64,000 nucleotides of DNA from Acidobacteriaceae bacterium (GTDB taxonomy: Bacteria > Acidobacteriota > Terriglobia > Terriglobales > Acidobacteriaceae): positions 62,001 to 126,000 of the forward strand of contig JAOAPC010000016.1 of NCBI GenBank assembly GCA_025462735.1, given 5' to 3'. Every line of letters starts with the position of its first letter. Within the stretch, counting starts at the first letter, position 1. Below the pieces are notes generated by a model, which was given only the letters and a program-made list of their open reading frames with translations, had not been told where the DNA came from and ran no database searches. The translations under genes and the position numbers were made by a program. Positions 9,017 through 20,146 of the stretch are shown here, in pieces.

Positions 9017-10699
9017 CTAGAAGTTAAACGCTAGCCCGCCTCGCACGGCGCGGGCGGATTGCACCAGGTAAACGGTGCGGTGGTCCTGACCGAACACCGG
9101 AACATACCCCTGGGCGAGAAGGTTCCGGATTTCGACGACCACATCCATATGTCCCGCAAGAGAACGACCGCACGGAACTGGTTGCCGCAAGAAAACATCC
9201 AGGTAAGGATCTGCCTGTCCGGCAGAGGTATTGAACATGTCAACCTGCGTGAGTGCTCGACCACTTGTCCATCCGTAAGAGGCGATCCAGCGGGTCTTGC
9301 TGTGCGGGGTCGTGCCGCTCAACTTTCCTGAAAGCGCGTGCCGGTTTCGGACGGTGCTCTGGTCGCGCACACTCTCGAGAGTTGCGGCTTTCCCGCTCAG
9401 ATCAAGTACACCGCCGTAGCTGTAATTCACGGTGGCGGAGACGTCGGATGCGACCTTGCGTTCCAGAACCAGCCGCATTCCATGCGTATTCAGGTTTCGC
9501 CCTTCGTAGGTGAATGTTCCGGAATAGACATCCGGCAATACGTCTCCGGTGCTGGATGAAAATTCCCCGATGCCGGTAAGCGCCGGGTTGTTAAGCCGGT
9601 CAGCATATACGGCGAACTGCATGCTGGTATCGCTCTCGCGGTGGGACAGCGCGACTTCCTGATGGTGCGCCCGCTCGAGCGCGGGAGAAAAACCCGTCAT
9701 GCTTACGCGGGGATCCGATTCACTCAAATCGGCAGGAGCAGTCTCGAAGCCCTTTTCTTCGCGACTATTGGGACGCGAGCTCGAGTAACGATACTGGAGC
9801 ACCGTGTCCGGCGAAAGATGGGCGTCAACGCTTCCGAATGGCCGGAAGGCGGTAACCCTCCCCATGAACTGGATGGTTTGCAGCTCACTACCGAATTTAA
9901 GTTCGAGCACATCGCCAAGTGTGACGTCGTCGGAGGTGGTAAGAGCAAGCGCCTCGAGCTGCGCGTTGCGAACTCCTAGGTCCGGAGAAGACAACCGGCG
10001 AACGGTGAACGCAATCTCCGGCGTGGAGCCATTTGCCATACGGCGTTTATAGGAACTGCGCAGCACGGCATTGGGCAGAGCCGGCCCATAACCCACATCC
10101 CCATTGAAAGTTAAAGTCCCGGAAGCGAAAAGCGACTTCTCCACCCTGAAGCCGGTGCTCATATCGGAAATTGAGCCGAACCCCTTCGATGGTGCACCCG
10201 CAACAAAGGACAGAGTCCCTTTCAAATCCGTGGATGTCGACTTATCGGCGACCATCACTGGAGAGCCGTCAGGCAGGATGCGAAGAACCGGGCGATTGAC
10301 GCTCGAACGCAGCACCCAATCCCAATCGCCATCCTCGGAGGTCCCCCGCCGTGGCGTGAATTGAAGCGCGTCGAAGACTGTGGATAAGGTCAGGTTCAGC
10401 AGAATGCTCGCCCCAGCTTTTAAGCTGATCTTCTCTCGCAGGGTTGGAAGGAAGGCGGGGGCAGAGACCTTGACGCTGTAAACTCCCGGGACCAGGCCGA
10501 TTGCGCTGAAAAGCCCCTTATCGTCGGTGATGACTTTGAAAACCTGAGACGCCGTTCCCAACACTTCGACTACCGCGCCCGCCTGCGGCGCGCCGGTTGA
10601 ATTGCGCACGTAGCCGATTATCGAGGCCGATTTATCGGCGCACCACGACGGCAACGTCAAACTGAGCGCAACTACGAGATATCCAAGCTTACGCGTCAT
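9017..10699 (-). CDS. Carboxypeptidase-regulatory-like domain outer-membrane protein
   Basis: 560 aa; signal peptide; SIIGYVRNSTGAPQAGAVVEVLG; beta-barrel-like C-terminus GGLAFNF. Confidence 0.8.
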   Translation of the reverse strand: MTRKLGYLVVALSLTLPSWCADKSASIIGYVRNSTGAPQAGAVVEVLGTASQVFKVITDDKGLFSAIGLVPGVYSVKVSAPAFLPTLREKISLKAGASILLNLTLSTVFDALQFTPRRGTSEDGDWDWVLRSSVNRPVLRILPDGSPVMVADKSTSTDLKGTLSFVAGAPSKGFGSISDMSTGFRVEKSLFASGTLTFNGDVGYGPALPNAVLRSSYKRRMANGSTPEIAFTVRRLSSPDLGVRNAQLEALALTTSDDVTLGDVLELKFGSELQTIQFMGRVTAFRPFGSVDAHLSPDTVLQYRYSSSRPNSREEKGFETAPADLSESDPRVSMTGFSPALERAHHQEVALSHRESDTSMQFAVYADRLNNPALTGIGEFSSSTGDVLPDVYSGTFTYEGRNLNTHGMRLVLERKVASDVSATVNYSYGGVLDLSGKAATLESVRDQSTVRNRHALSGKLSGTTPHSKTRWIASYGWTSGRALTQVDMFNTSAGQADPYLDVFLRQPVPCGRSLAGHMDVVVEIRNLLAQGYVPVFGQDHRTVYLVQSARAVRGGLAFNF

Positions 10700-10714
10700 G
10701 AGTTCTCAAAACTA

Positions 10715-12475
10715 CTATTCCACCGCAAAGGTTGCAGAGGGATCCAATGTCTGCTTGGAGATATTGTCGTTAACCTTGATCTGAATGCGATATACACCGG
10801 GGTCGAGATTAGCGGCCTGCACGGTCTTCTGCAAAGTGACCTGATCGCCAAGGTTACCCATTTTCTCCGACGAATCCACCGCGTGCACGACTGCTTTATT
10901 CGTCGCTGCATTCACGATGTCGTACTGAAACGTGGCCGATGGCTTGTGGGTCTTTTCATCAAGGCCGAGATTATAAACCTGCATCCAGAAGTTCACCTTC
11001 TGACCCCGCTTGAATGACATTGGCTTGCCGTTCGAAGGCGCAACCCGCGGGCGCACCTTGGTTGTGCCAATCACGAACATCCCCGTGCCCACGCTCTTCG
11101 ACGGCACCGCTTCAACATCATCAGCCAGAATCAACGTCGAGCTAGCCAATTTGTCGTCCGAAAAATCCGGGACAATAATGCTACGGCTCCAGGTTCCCAT
11201 GCGATCGCCGTTTACGTCCTTTACTACCAGATCCAGGCGGTAACGTCCCGGGCGCAGGGGAACCGCTTTCCAATAGATTTTCGAGTTTTCTACTTCCCGC
11301 GGCAATAACTCCGCAGGGACATCGGCGGCCACGGTATCTTCGAAGGTCTGGGCCACTTTTCCCGCGAGGGTAGTCAACCGACCGAAAATATTCACTACTC
11401 CATGCTGCACGCCATCCTTATTAGTGAAGGTGATGTCGCGATTCTTAAGCTGCACCGTCACCGGCACCAATACAGTGTCGCTTGTGATCCTCACAAAATC
11501 GGTGCGCACATCAAAGGGCATGGAGTTGTATCTGATCTTGTGGCTGACAACTTCTTCAAGGTCCTTGAACTTCACCGTCGGCGCCTGGTTCAACTTCGCA
11601 AATTGTTCCAAGCGGTCAAACTGCTTCGCCTGCAAGCTGGAGGAATTCGGCCCTGCACCTAGCTGCTCCAATCCGCTGCCCGTAAACCTGTCCGCTTTCG
11701 ATGACATGCCCATTTGCTCGTACAAAGTCTGCCCGGCGCCCGGGACCATCTTCAGCGCATCTTTTTCGCTGCGGTCCATTGTCATGTGATAGTCGCCGCA
11801 CATGCAGGTATCGACGAACTCAATGATGATCTCCTGGCCAATGCCTTCGAGGTAGCGGTACCGCCAGGTTTCAAAAGGATATGTAGAGGTCGAGCCGCCG
11901 CCTTCTTCCATCGGACGCTCGTACGTACCGCCCGAAGGATGCGACTCAATTTCATCGGCCGCTCCGTAGACGATGTAAATGCGACCGCGGTCAGTCATCC
12001 ACCCGGCCTTGCCCGCAGGAAAATGTTCGTTGGCATATTCAATGCGGCGGTAGTGCTCGTCCTTAAATTCGTTGTCTTCGCTATCAGGATTCGGGTTGCG
12101 CCGCTGCCAGAAAGCCTCGATGAACTGGTCGCGCTCTTCGTTGTTCGAGAGCTGCATGAAGGCCTTGCGTTCGTCGTCGGTAATGATCCAGCGCACGTCC
12201 TGGTCCAGCCACTTCCTATACGAACCTTCCAGTTCCCGCTTTAGGGACTTGGCGTTTTGCCTTTTTTGTTTTTCGCTGAGCTGCCGTTTGAGCGGATCGT
12301 TAGACGGATTATCCGCGGCCTGGGCGTTCTTGTTTTGGTCAACTTGATTCGATTGGTTAGGAGTGCCCTGTCCATCAGCGGAAGGCGCGCCGGCAGCGAA
12401 CGCCGCCGAACTTAAGCTGAGGAAAAAAAAGCATGCGAAAGACGCAACTGCGCGCAACACTGGGAACCGGGACAT
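10715..12475 (-). CDS. GWxTD domain-containing protein
   Basis: Start moved to MSRFPVLRAVASFACFFFLS (signal peptide). Contains KAGWMTDRGRIYIVYGAADEIESHPSGG. Confidence 0.88.
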   Translation of the reverse strand: MSRFPVLRAVASFACFFFLSLSSAAFAAGAPSADGQGTPNQSNQVDQNKNAQAADNPSNDPLKRQLSEKQKRQNAKSLKRELEGSYRKWLDQDVRWIITDDERKAFMQLSNNEERDQFIEAFWQRRNPNPDSEDNEFKDEHYRRIEYANEHFPAGKAGWMTDRGRIYIVYGAADEIESHPSGGTYERPMEEGGGSTSTYPFETWRYRYLEGIGQEIIIEFVDTCMCGDYHMTMDRSEKDALKMVPGAGQTLYEQMGMSSKADRFTGSGLEQLGAGPNSSSLQAKQFDRLEQFAKLNQAPTVKFKDLEEVVSHKIRYNSMPFDVRTDFVRITSDTVLVPVTVQLKNRDITFTNKDGVQHGVVNIFGRLTTLAGKVAQTFEDTVAADVPAELLPREVENSKIYWKAVPLRPGRYRLDLVVKDVNGDRMGTWSRSIIVPDFSDDKLASSTLILADDVEAVPSKSVGTGMFVIGTTKVRPRVAPSNGKPMSFKRGQKVNFWMQVYNLGLDEKTHKPSATFQYDIVNAATNKAVVHAVDSSEKMGNLGDQVTLQKTVQAANLDPGVYRIQIKVNDNISKQTLDPSATFAVE

Positions 12476-12922
12476 AAAGGAAGAGTACTCCTTAAGACGC
12501 ACTCTGAGTGTCAACATTTTATGTGTTTGGCGACCGGAATACAAGCCAACGACCGGTAAGCACATAGAGAATTTGGCGCAAAAATCCCTATTAAGCCTGA
12601 TTCTCCGACACCCCGCATTGGTTGTCCTCGGAGTTGTAAAAACGTCAAGTGGAACCAAGTTGCTGCCCTGAACTGCTCAATTTGGCGCATCCAACAATTT
12701 CTACGGCAGGTATAATCGCTGGAAGCCGATGGGAGCAAAAGCTTCGCGAGCCGGAACTTTTCACCCCTAAGCGTCGTATCCAAAAGTGCGGTCCTATAAA
12801 AGCGCAACGAAAGCCCAAAAAACGGATAATACCCGGCTTTTAATGTGACCAAAGGGCGGCAAGCCCGTCCAATGGCGAGGGACTCAGAGCGATCCGTGCC
12901 CCCATCGAAGCAGGAGAACAGA

Positions 12923-13666
12923 ATGGCAACGGCAGAAGTAATCGGCATTCCCCAGCCGCAAGTGTCCGCCCCACCCGAATCATGCATGATCTGCACCTCA
13001 GATCTCTGGAAGACCTATGACATGGGTTCCGAGCAGCAGGTGCATGCTCTTCGTGGAGTAAATCTACAGATCCGACGCAACGAATACGTCGCGATCATGG
13101 GACCGTCCGGCTCGGGGAAATCGACGCTGATGAATCTGATCGGCTGCCTCGACAGTCCGAGCCAGGGCCAGTACTGGCTCAACGCGCAATTGGTCAGCGA
13201 ACTGGACGATGACGAACTCGCCCGAATCCGCAACAAGGAAATCGGCTTCGTCTTCCAGACCTTCAACCTGCTGGCCCGCGCTACCGCGCTGCACAATGTG
13301 GAGCTGCCTTTGATTTACGGAGGCGTGCCCGCGAGTGAACGCGCCGACCGGGCGAAGGGCGCGTTAACAGCGGTGGGGATGGAATCGCGCATGAACCATA
13401 AGCCGAATGAGCTCTCTGGCGGTCAACGCCAAAGAGTCGCAATTGCGCGCGCTCTGGTGAATCGTCCATCGATCATTCTTGCCGACGAACCCACCGGCAA
13501 CCTCGACTCACAAACCGGCAATGAGATCATGGCCCTCTTCGACCGTCTTCATTCCGAGGGCAACACCATCGTTCTAGTCACCCACGAAAATGACATCGCC
13601 GCCTATGCTCACCGCGTCGTCAACATCAAGGACGGAGTGGTCGAGCGCGATGAAGTGAAAAGGTAG
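12923..13666 (+). CDS. ABC transporter ATP-binding protein (LolD/MacB type)
   Basis: Walker [10 protein letters not shown], signature [15 protein letters not shown], Walker [22 protein letters not shown] at ~12911. Confidence 0.93.
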   Translation: MATAEVIGIPQPQVSAPPESCMICTSDLWKTYDMGSEQQVHALRGVNLQIRRNEYVAIMGPSGSGKSTLMNLIGCLDSPSQGQYWLNAQLVSELDDDELARIRNKEIGFVFQTFNLLARATALHNVELPLIYGGVPASERADRAKGALTAVGMESRMNHKPNELSGGQRQRVAIARALVNRPSIILADEPTGNLDSQTGNEIMALFDRLHSEGNTIVLVTHENDIAAYAHRVVNIKDGVVERDEVKR

Positions 13667-13732
13667 TTTGGTGTCCGGTTAATCTGTCCCGGCAAGTTAC
13701 AACCCTCGACATGCTCCCACCCAGCTCTGTCA

Positions 13733-13936
13733 TCCTGAGCGGAGTGTGATCTTTCGCTCGCGAAAGATCATGCGGAGTCGAAGGACCTGCTTAGGGAAGG
13801 GCACGGCTTCAGCCGTGCCAAATGGTGCCGTGTTTTGCGGCTTCAAGCCGCTGAGGTCGGCTCACTGCACGGCTGAAGCCGCCTCAACCAGGAAGAGGTC
13901 GCTAATCGGCACGACTGGAAGTCGTGCCCTTCCCGT
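13733..13936. repeat. Intergenic palindromic repeat cluster
   Basis: GTCATCCTGAGCGGAGTGTGATCTTTCGCTCGCGAAAGATCA...GTCGAAGGACCTGC followed by GGGAAGGGCACGGCTTCAGCCGTGCC...GGCACGACTGGAAGTCGTGCCCTTCCC. Confidence 0.8.
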
Positions 13937-13951
13937 CAGAAATGAAATCTG

Positions 13952-15223
13952 CTAGTCCGAAGTGTTAGTTTCGCGGACGGCGGCCGGGACCACCGGAGCC
14001 GGAGCCAAAGGCGCCGGAACTATAGGCCTGGCCAGGAAGAAATCGTGGCTGAAAAGGTTGTGGTACATGCGGCCGGCGATCTCCGCAGCTTTGGGACCGA
14101 AGGTGGGGCGTCCGCCTTCGAGGAAGACGACGACAACAACCCGGCCAAAACTGGTATTCGCATAGCTTGCAAACCAGCCGTAGCGAGTACCGGCGTGAGA
14201 GCAAGTGCCGGTCTTACCCAACACTTCCTCTTCGTTGAAATTCGCCAGCAAACGGCGCGCAGTACCGTATTCGACCGCGCCTGCCATCCCGTCAGAAATT
14301 TCAGGAATCAATCCAGCAATATCCAAATGGCGCTTCACGATTGGTTGGAAGTTGGTTACTTCGTCGGCCGTCCTGGGATGCTGCAGGTAATACATGGTGC
14401 CGCCGTTCGAAATCGCGGTCACCAGCGCGCCCAGTTGCAGCGGGGTCATGGAAACGCCTTCGCCAAACGAGCACATCTTGCCCACTCCGCCCAACTTCGA
14501 AGAAATTTCTTCTTCCGGATAAGTGCCCAGCTGTTCCCCTGCGATGTGATAACCGGCGCGCTCACCCAATCCATACATGTGTGCGTAGTGCGCGACCTTG
14601 TCGAACCCGAGCTGGCGGCCTAACGCTTCGAAGTATGCATTGTTGGAATGTGCCAGGGCCAGCGTCAGATTCATGTGGCTGCGGCCGCCGAGTCGAACCT
14701 GTGTTTCCTTGGTGATGATTCCTTCTTTGAGCGCTGCCAGAGCCACCGAGAGCTTAATGGTCGAGCATGGCTGCGCGCCGCTTGAGAGCGCCAGCTTCTG
14801 ATTGACCATGGCGAGAATGCGGCCGCTGGTCGGCTCAATCGCGAGGACGGTCCCATTCATGTTGCCAAGTGCATCGATTGCAGCCTGGCGCACAACCGGA
14901 TCTTCCCCGCCGGTCTTGTCGCCGTCCGTAATGTCACTGGCGAAAGAGCTGGCGTAGAAGTGTTCGTAATAATGATGGCGCTTGAGCGCAGTCACAGTAC
15001 GCGAGCGCACTCGCCGGCTGCGGGCCAAGTGATGCATGTGGCGGCGCGCGTGGCGGCTTTCAATAACTCTGCGGGGCTTCCGGCTCGAAGTCAGCGGACG
15101 AGTGCTGATAGTGGCGGCAATTCCGGCCTGGGCCAGCAGGACGAAAGATGCGAAGAAGACGACGAGGCGCGCACGGGTCAAACTTTTAACGGTCACGGAC
15201 GGTACCCACTTCCCGGGATTCAA
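13952..15223 (-). CDS. Penicillin-binding-protein transpeptidase domain protein
   Basis: 423 aa; PBP motifs STIK, SNN (AHSNNAYF) and KTGT; no transglycosylase domain seen. Confidence 0.88.
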   Translation of the reverse strand: MNPGKWVPSVTVKSLTRARLVVFFASFVLLAQAGIAATISTRPLTSSRKPRRVIESRHARRHMHHLARSRRVRSRTVTALKRHHYYEHFYASSFASDITDGDKTGGEDPVVRQAAIDALGNMNGTVLAIEPTSGRILAMVNQKLALSSGAQPCSTIKLSVALAALKEGIITKETQVRLGGRSHMNLTLALAHSNNAYFEALGRQLGFDKVAHYAHMYGLGERAGYHIAGEQLGTYPEEEISSKLGGVGKMCSFGEGVSMTPLQLGALVTAISNGGTMYYLQHPRTADEVTNFQPIVKRHLDIAGLIPEISDGMAGAVEYGTARRLLANFNEEEVLGKTGTCSHAGTRYGWFASYANTSFGRVVVVVFLEGGRPTFGPKAAEIAGRMYHNLFSHDFFLARPIVPAPLAPAPVVPAAVRETNTSD

Positions 15224-15442
15224 CAGCTACTTAGATTGCAAGAACCCGATTGCCGTTCCTAAGTTGGGCGAAGTTCCTGCAATTTTTTGATCTTACGGGA
15301 GTTAGCGAAATTACCGCAATTAGAAATTACAAACTAGACGACAGCACGGATTTCTTGTAAGTGGATGATACGACTGTACCTTAGGCGGATTTTTGCTTGC
15401 AGACCTGGGCCTTTGGTAATGACTGGTATGGTTACCCCGACC

Positions 15443-17245
15443 TTACTTGATCGGGATGGAGAGCAGTTGTGCGCCGGAGACAACGAAGTCCAGAGGCGCA
15501 GTTGCGGTCTCACTCACTGACGATTCGCCGAGGACCGTCATGTCCTGGGTGCCGCGCATTCCGTCCATAACGTTCATCACCGAGAGCGGCAGCGCGGGCA
15601 TGACTTTGTCGGCGACCATGGCCTCGGGAGCTTCGTCAAGGACAGAGACATACATGCGGTTGTTCACGTGCTGTTTGTTGAGCACGCCAATGGTCGAGGC
15701 CAGGTCGAGTTTCTGCGCAGAGGATGGGCCATGGCTCAAGCGGTCAAGCATTTCGCCGTCGCTGACCAGGATGTGGAGCGTGGAACCTTTTGAGGCCGAG
15801 AGCGGAATGCGCACGGGTACGTGTTCGATCACAGCTTCTCCGCGATAGGGACGGAGCAAAATTTCAACCGTGATCTCGTCTCCGGGACGGGCTTCGCTGA
15901 GATCGGTGCGCGCGCTTTCGAGTCGCGCCCAGCGGCGCTCGTTAGTTACCTCGAAATCTAGTTGCAGGCCCTTAATGTCAGGAGTGCTGTAGGGATTGTC
16001 GTAGATGCGTCCGAAGCGCTCGCCCACGGAACCGGCGGCCAGCATGGCAGCGGGTTGCATGCCATCGGCGCTCGAAAACATATCTTGCAATTTCACAACC
16101 GGGAAGCCTTCGACGCTGATGTCACCCTTCATCGCGTACGTGGTTTCGTCACCATATTCATTTACGCCGTGGAGCGCGTTATAAACCGTAGTAGAAATTG
16201 CGACCGGGCTGAGACGAGCGTTATTCAGAACTTCATAATGGAAGACTTTGGGTGCGGTGCCGCCGTGAATAGTGAGGGTCACCGGAATCATTTCCGGCTT
16301 CTTGCCGAACTCACCAAGAATTCCAGTGTGGCGGTCTTGAACGAATGTGCCGACCGTTTCGGTCGCGTTAACAATCTTGAATGCATTCAGCGGCGAAGGC
16401 AGCGTAGCCAGCACTTCGGCTTTGGTCATGGGCAGATCAATCATGCCGAACTGCAAAAGTGGATGTCCGCAAGCCAGCAGATGTTCTGCGTCGATGTACG
16501 TCACCGTGCAAGTGGCGGCGATGTTCATGTCGCCGCGAACCAGAACTGCGCTGACTGCGGAGCCCGGCTCCAGAGGATCAGGCTGCTTAACATCGGAAGC
16601 CGACCCCACTCCCATCACCGGCACGACGCCTTGGGAGGCAAACTGCGGCGCGAATTTCCGGACTGAGTCTTCAGTGAATCCGCTGAACACGAGCGGCGTA
16701 TCGATCGGCTTTAGATAATTCGCGAAACCCTCGGTCGCGGTACTTGGCAATCCGGGTCCGGAAGTTTTTGCTGCAAAAGAAGGGACCGACCTTACCTGCA
16801 CTGGAACGCTAGTCGGCGTGCTGTCGAGCGCGCTGATCTCGAGCATTTCGGAAATAGGAGTGACCCCGGCAATAGGCTCCTTCGAAAATTCGCCGATGCG
16901 GAACGCCACAGCGCCAGCAAGCTTTCCGTTGAAATAGACCGGGCTTCCGCTCATGCCCGCGACTACGCCGGTGTATTCGGCTTTGGCTCCGCCGAGGCGA
17001 ACCAAAATCACGTCGCCTTTCGGGCCATTGGCATTCTTCAAAATGCCCAGAACTTCAACCTCCATCGGTTCGGGCTTTGTACCTTGGAAGACCGTGTAGG
17101 CGACGCCACGCATGCCCTGGTGGATCTGGCTCACGGGGATGGTCTGGACAGGCTTCGCTGTTTGGGCGTAACTTTTTTGGGCGAAAGTCAGGAAGGAGAG
17201 TACAACCGAGTACACTACTACTGCCGTGAGAGCAAATCGTCTCAT
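15443..17245 (-). CDS. SpoIVB-type peptidase S55 domain protein
   Basis: 600 aa; signal peptide; IHQGMRGVAYTVFQGT...YTGVVAGMSGSPVYFNGKLAGAVAFRIG. Confidence 0.85.
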   Translation of the reverse strand: MRRFALTAVVVYSVVLSFLTFAQKSYAQTAKPVQTIPVSQIHQGMRGVAYTVFQGTKPEPMEVEVLGILKNANGPKGDVILVRLGGAKAEYTGVVAGMSGSPVYFNGKLAGAVAFRIGEFSKEPIAGVTPISEMLEISALDSTPTSVPVQVRSVPSFAAKTSGPGLPSTATEGFANYLKPIDTPLVFSGFTEDSVRKFAPQFASQGVVPVMGVGSASDVKQPDPLEPGSAVSAVLVRGDMNIAATCTVTYIDAEHLLACGHPLLQFGMIDLPMTKAEVLATLPSPLNAFKIVNATETVGTFVQDRHTGILGEFGKKPEMIPVTLTIHGGTAPKVFHYEVLNNARLSPVAISTTVYNALHGVNEYGDETTYAMKGDISVEGFPVVKLQDMFSSADGMQPAAMLAAGSVGERFGRIYDNPYSTPDIKGLQLDFEVTNERRWARLESARTDLSEARPGDEITVEILLRPYRGEAVIEHVPVRIPLSASKGSTLHILVSDGEMLDRLSHGPSSAQKLDLASTIGVLNKQHVNNRMYVSVLDEAPEAMVADKVMPALPLSVMNVMDGMRGTQDMTVLGESSVSETATAPLDFVVSGAQLLSIPIK

Positions 17246-17393
17246 TTTGTCCCGCCGGGACCAGTGGCAAGTCCCTAACTAAAATTTACTTCGCTGTTTC
17301 TTTTCGCCTGCGTGAAGAAAACATCCTGGCAAAACATCCCAATCGCGAAGTTCTGGCGTCTATACTAGCATAGGAGTTTCCAAGAGGCGCCCC

Positions 17394-18641
17394 ATGTTTT
17401 CCACGGTTTATACGCAGAAATACACGCGAAATGCACAATTCTGCGCACTTTTGCTATGTTTTCTGCTGATGCTGACTTTGGTAACCGGGTCAGCCGTTCG
17501 TGCCACTGCGCAGGACACTTCCGGCAAGCCCGCGAGCGCTCAGAGTCCGAACGCGCAGCAGAATCCGAATCAGCAGGAGGTTCCACCCGAGGCTGGCGGA
17601 CCAAATAGCGATACCGGACCCTATGCAATCCCCAAGAAAGGCGCCGAAGCGCCACCGCCACCTCCGCCGGAGCGACCCAAAAGAGTGGAGGGTATCCCCG
17701 ACTATTCCATCCACGTGGATGTACCGCTGGTGACCGTGCCGGTGATGGTTACAACTAAGAATGGCCAGTTCATCTCGACTTTGAAAAAGGAAAATTTCCG
17801 CGTATTCGAAGACGGAACACCGCAGAACATCTCCGACTTCAGGGTCGAGGAGGCACCAATAACGGCGGTGATGCTGGTGGAGTTTGCGTCAACCAGCTAT
17901 TCGCTCCTCGTCGACGCCTTGCGCTCTTCTTATATTTTTGCCAGCACACTAAAGAAAGATGATTGGGTGGCTGCCATCAGCTATGACATGCACCCCGACA
18001 TCCTGGTGGATTTCACTCAAGACAAGAATGCAGTAATGGCGGGATTGAACACGCTACGAATGCCTGGTTTTTCGGAAACCAATTTATTTGACGCCCTATA
18101 CGACACCTTGGACCGGCTCGACCGCGTTGAGGGACACAAGTACGTAATTCTCATCAGCACTGGTATTGACACCTTTAGCAAGTTGAATCTGGACCAGATC
18201 ACCAAGAAAGTGAAAAGCACGCACGACATAACAATTTTCCCGATCAGCATCGGCTGGCTGCTGCGTGAATATTGCGAGACCCGCGGCTGTACCGGTATGT
18301 CGCACGGCATGGCCAGCTACGGCATGCAGTCGATTGATTGGCTTCAGGCCGACAATGAAATGCAGACCTTCGCGAAACTTACCGGCGGACGCTTCTATCA
18401 ACCACGGCTCGAAGGGGATTTTGTGGACACCTTCAAAGACATCAGCAGCGACATCCGGCACCAGTACGCGATTGCTTATCATCCGACCAATGCAAAGCTC
18501 GATGGCACCTACCGCAAACTTAAGGTTGAGGTTGTAGATGGAGATGGAAAGCCGCTCAGGGTCCAAGACCAGAAACACAAGGACGTGAAGTATCAGGTGA
18601 TTGCCCGCGACGGGTACACCGCCAAACACACTGTGGATTAA
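17394..18641 (+). CDS. VWA domain-containing secreted protein (VWFA-related)
   Basis: Signal peptide; VPVMVTTKNGQFISTLKKENFRVFEDGTPQNISDFRVEEAPITAVMLVEFAS; YAIAYHPTN near C-terminus. Confidence 0.87.
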   Translation: MFSTVYTQKYTRNAQFCALLLCFLLMLTLVTGSAVRATAQDTSGKPASAQSPNAQQNPNQQEVPPEAGGPNSDTGPYAIPKKGAEAPPPPPPERPKRVEGIPDYSIHVDVPLVTVPVMVTTKNGQFISTLKKENFRVFEDGTPQNISDFRVEEAPITAVMLVEFASTSYSLLVDALRSSYIFASTLKKDDWVAAISYDMHPDILVDFTQDKNAVMAGLNTLRMPGFSETNLFDALYDTLDRLDRVEGHKYVILISTGIDTFSKLNLDQITKKVKSTHDITIFPISIGWLLREYCETRGCTGMSHGMASYGMQSIDWLQADNEMQTFAKLTGGRFYQPRLEGDFVDTFKDISSDIRHQYAIAYHPTNAKLDGTYRKLKVEVVDGDGKPLRVQDQKHKDVKYQVIARDGYTAKHTVD

Positions 18642-18647
18642 TATCCC

Positions 18648-18994
18648 CGTGTGGGTCGGACATTCTTGTCCGACAAGCGGTTTACGTGACGCCTCGTCTC
18701 GGAGGCTACTTGAGGGGATGCTCTTAGGATTCAGTTAGTGGTTTCTGTATCAGAGCGCGTCTTTAGACGTGAGACGTGCCGCATTTCGTCCGGACTAACA
18801 GGAAGCGAGCTTCAGCGAAGCCATGTTTCTATTCAGAATGCCGCAGGGGCTAAAGCCCCAAATCTTCCGCGGCCATGGCTGGCACGTCTAAAGACGTGCC
18901 CTGATACGACCCACGAATAACTAGTCCGGAATCGCGGGCGAGGGCGCCCGCGCCACACACGCACTTGTCGGACAGGAGTGTCCGACCCACACGG
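18648..18994. repeat. Nested palindromic intergenic element with ~31-bp terminal inverted repeats
   Basis: CCGTGTGGGTCGGACATTCTTGTCCGACAAG at the left and CTTGTCGGACAGGAGTGTCCGACCCACACGG at the right; inner pair TGTATCAG...GTCTTTAGACGTG (18746) / CACGTCTAAAGACGTGCCCTGATACG (to 18908); central GGGGCTAAAGCCCC. Confidence 0.8.
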
Positions 18995-18997
18995 CCA

Positions 18998-19723
18998 TCA
19001 GCGCACTAAGCGATCCAGCAAAAAGAACACCGCCACGCCAAGCAGCACTACCATCGCCATCTTCCCTCCTGGCTCGCGGTTTACTTCGGGCATCAGGTCT
19101 GACGCGGCAACATAGATTGTGACTCCGCCCGAAAGCGGCAGGCCAATCCCGACCTGTTGCTTCAACAGGGCCATGGTAAGGACTCCGGCAAACGTCGCCC
19201 CTCCCAACAGGACAGAAGCTCCCCATGCCAGCCGCTTGCTGCGGCCGCTGGCCAGCATCACCGAGGCTACGGTGAAGCCTTCGGGAATTTTGTGAAGAAA
19301 TATCGCGACAAAAATCACCCAGCCAAGCCGGTTCGAAATGATGAAGCCCGAGGCTATGGCGATTCCGTCGAAGAAGGTGTGGATCATTAGACCAAGCAGC
19401 ACTGAGAATCCTTTGTGTGCCGATACAAATTGGTCGTGGTGGGTCTCTTCGCCGAAGTGAAAGTGCGGAGTAACCGTGTGCTCGAAGAAATGGATGATCA
19501 GGTAACCAATAAGGATAAGTAATGCCGCGCTTCGGCCGCGCAGCTCCAGGCTGTCGGGAATGATTTCGATGATAGCGGTGGCGAGCATGAAACCCGCGCC
19601 CAGGGCCACGAAATACTTTAGATAGGAACGCTCCCACTGTCGCCGGACGATAATCGTCCCGCCAAAAACGTTCGCGGCTGCTGCGGTCAACCCGAGCAGA
19701 AGACTGAGCAGGATGGGGTGCAT
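18998..19723 (-). CDS. ZIP family metal transporter
   Basis: 241 aa, multiple TM segments; GLMIHTFFDGIAIASGF and LHKIPEGFTVASVML are ZIP TM4/TM5 signatures. Confidence 0.9.
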   Translation of the reverse strand: MHPILLSLLLGLTAAAANVFGGTIIVRRQWERSYLKYFVALGAGFMLATAIIEIIPDSLELRGRSAALLILIGYLIIHFFEHTVTPHFHFGEETHHDQFVSAHKGFSVLLGLMIHTFFDGIAIASGFIISNRLGWVIFVAIFLHKIPEGFTVASVMLASGRSKRLAWGASVLLGGATFAGVLTMALLKQQVGIGLPLSGGVTIYVAASDLMPEVNREPGGKMAMVVLLGVAVFFLLDRLVR

Positions 19724-19861
19724 CGAGAGTGGGCAATGATAGCAGAGGCGCAGCTATCAGCCATCAGTTGATGAACCGTTAGCCGTTAGCCGTCAACTGT
19801 TCACTTTCCCAGTTCACGTTCCCAGATCATTTTCCCAGATCATTCCAAACCCAAACGCCTT

Positions 19862-19964
19862 GTCATTCCGAACCGCTTTAGCGGTGAGGAATCTGGTGTA
19901 CCAAACGGCACTGGTGGCGAACGGAAAAGCAGATTCCTCAGATCTAAAGGTCTTCGGGAATGAC
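19862..19964. repeat. Single copy of the TGTCATTCCGAACCGCTTTAGCGG...GGAATGACA element
   Basis: Same ends as the array at 5176-5457, with a different centre. Confidence 0.75.
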
Positions 19965-20146
19965 ATCGTTTTCCCTGAAGTGATGTTTCTGATGGCTGAC
20001 GGCTGAGAGCTGAGAGCTGATGGCTGATGGCTGATGGCTAACCCAGCCCTCCTGTGCAAAACGGCACCAACTTTTATCTTTCTATCGTCGTGCGAATAAA
20101 GTTATAGTGAAACTGCTCAGCGGTTCCCACGACAACTGACCTGTTG

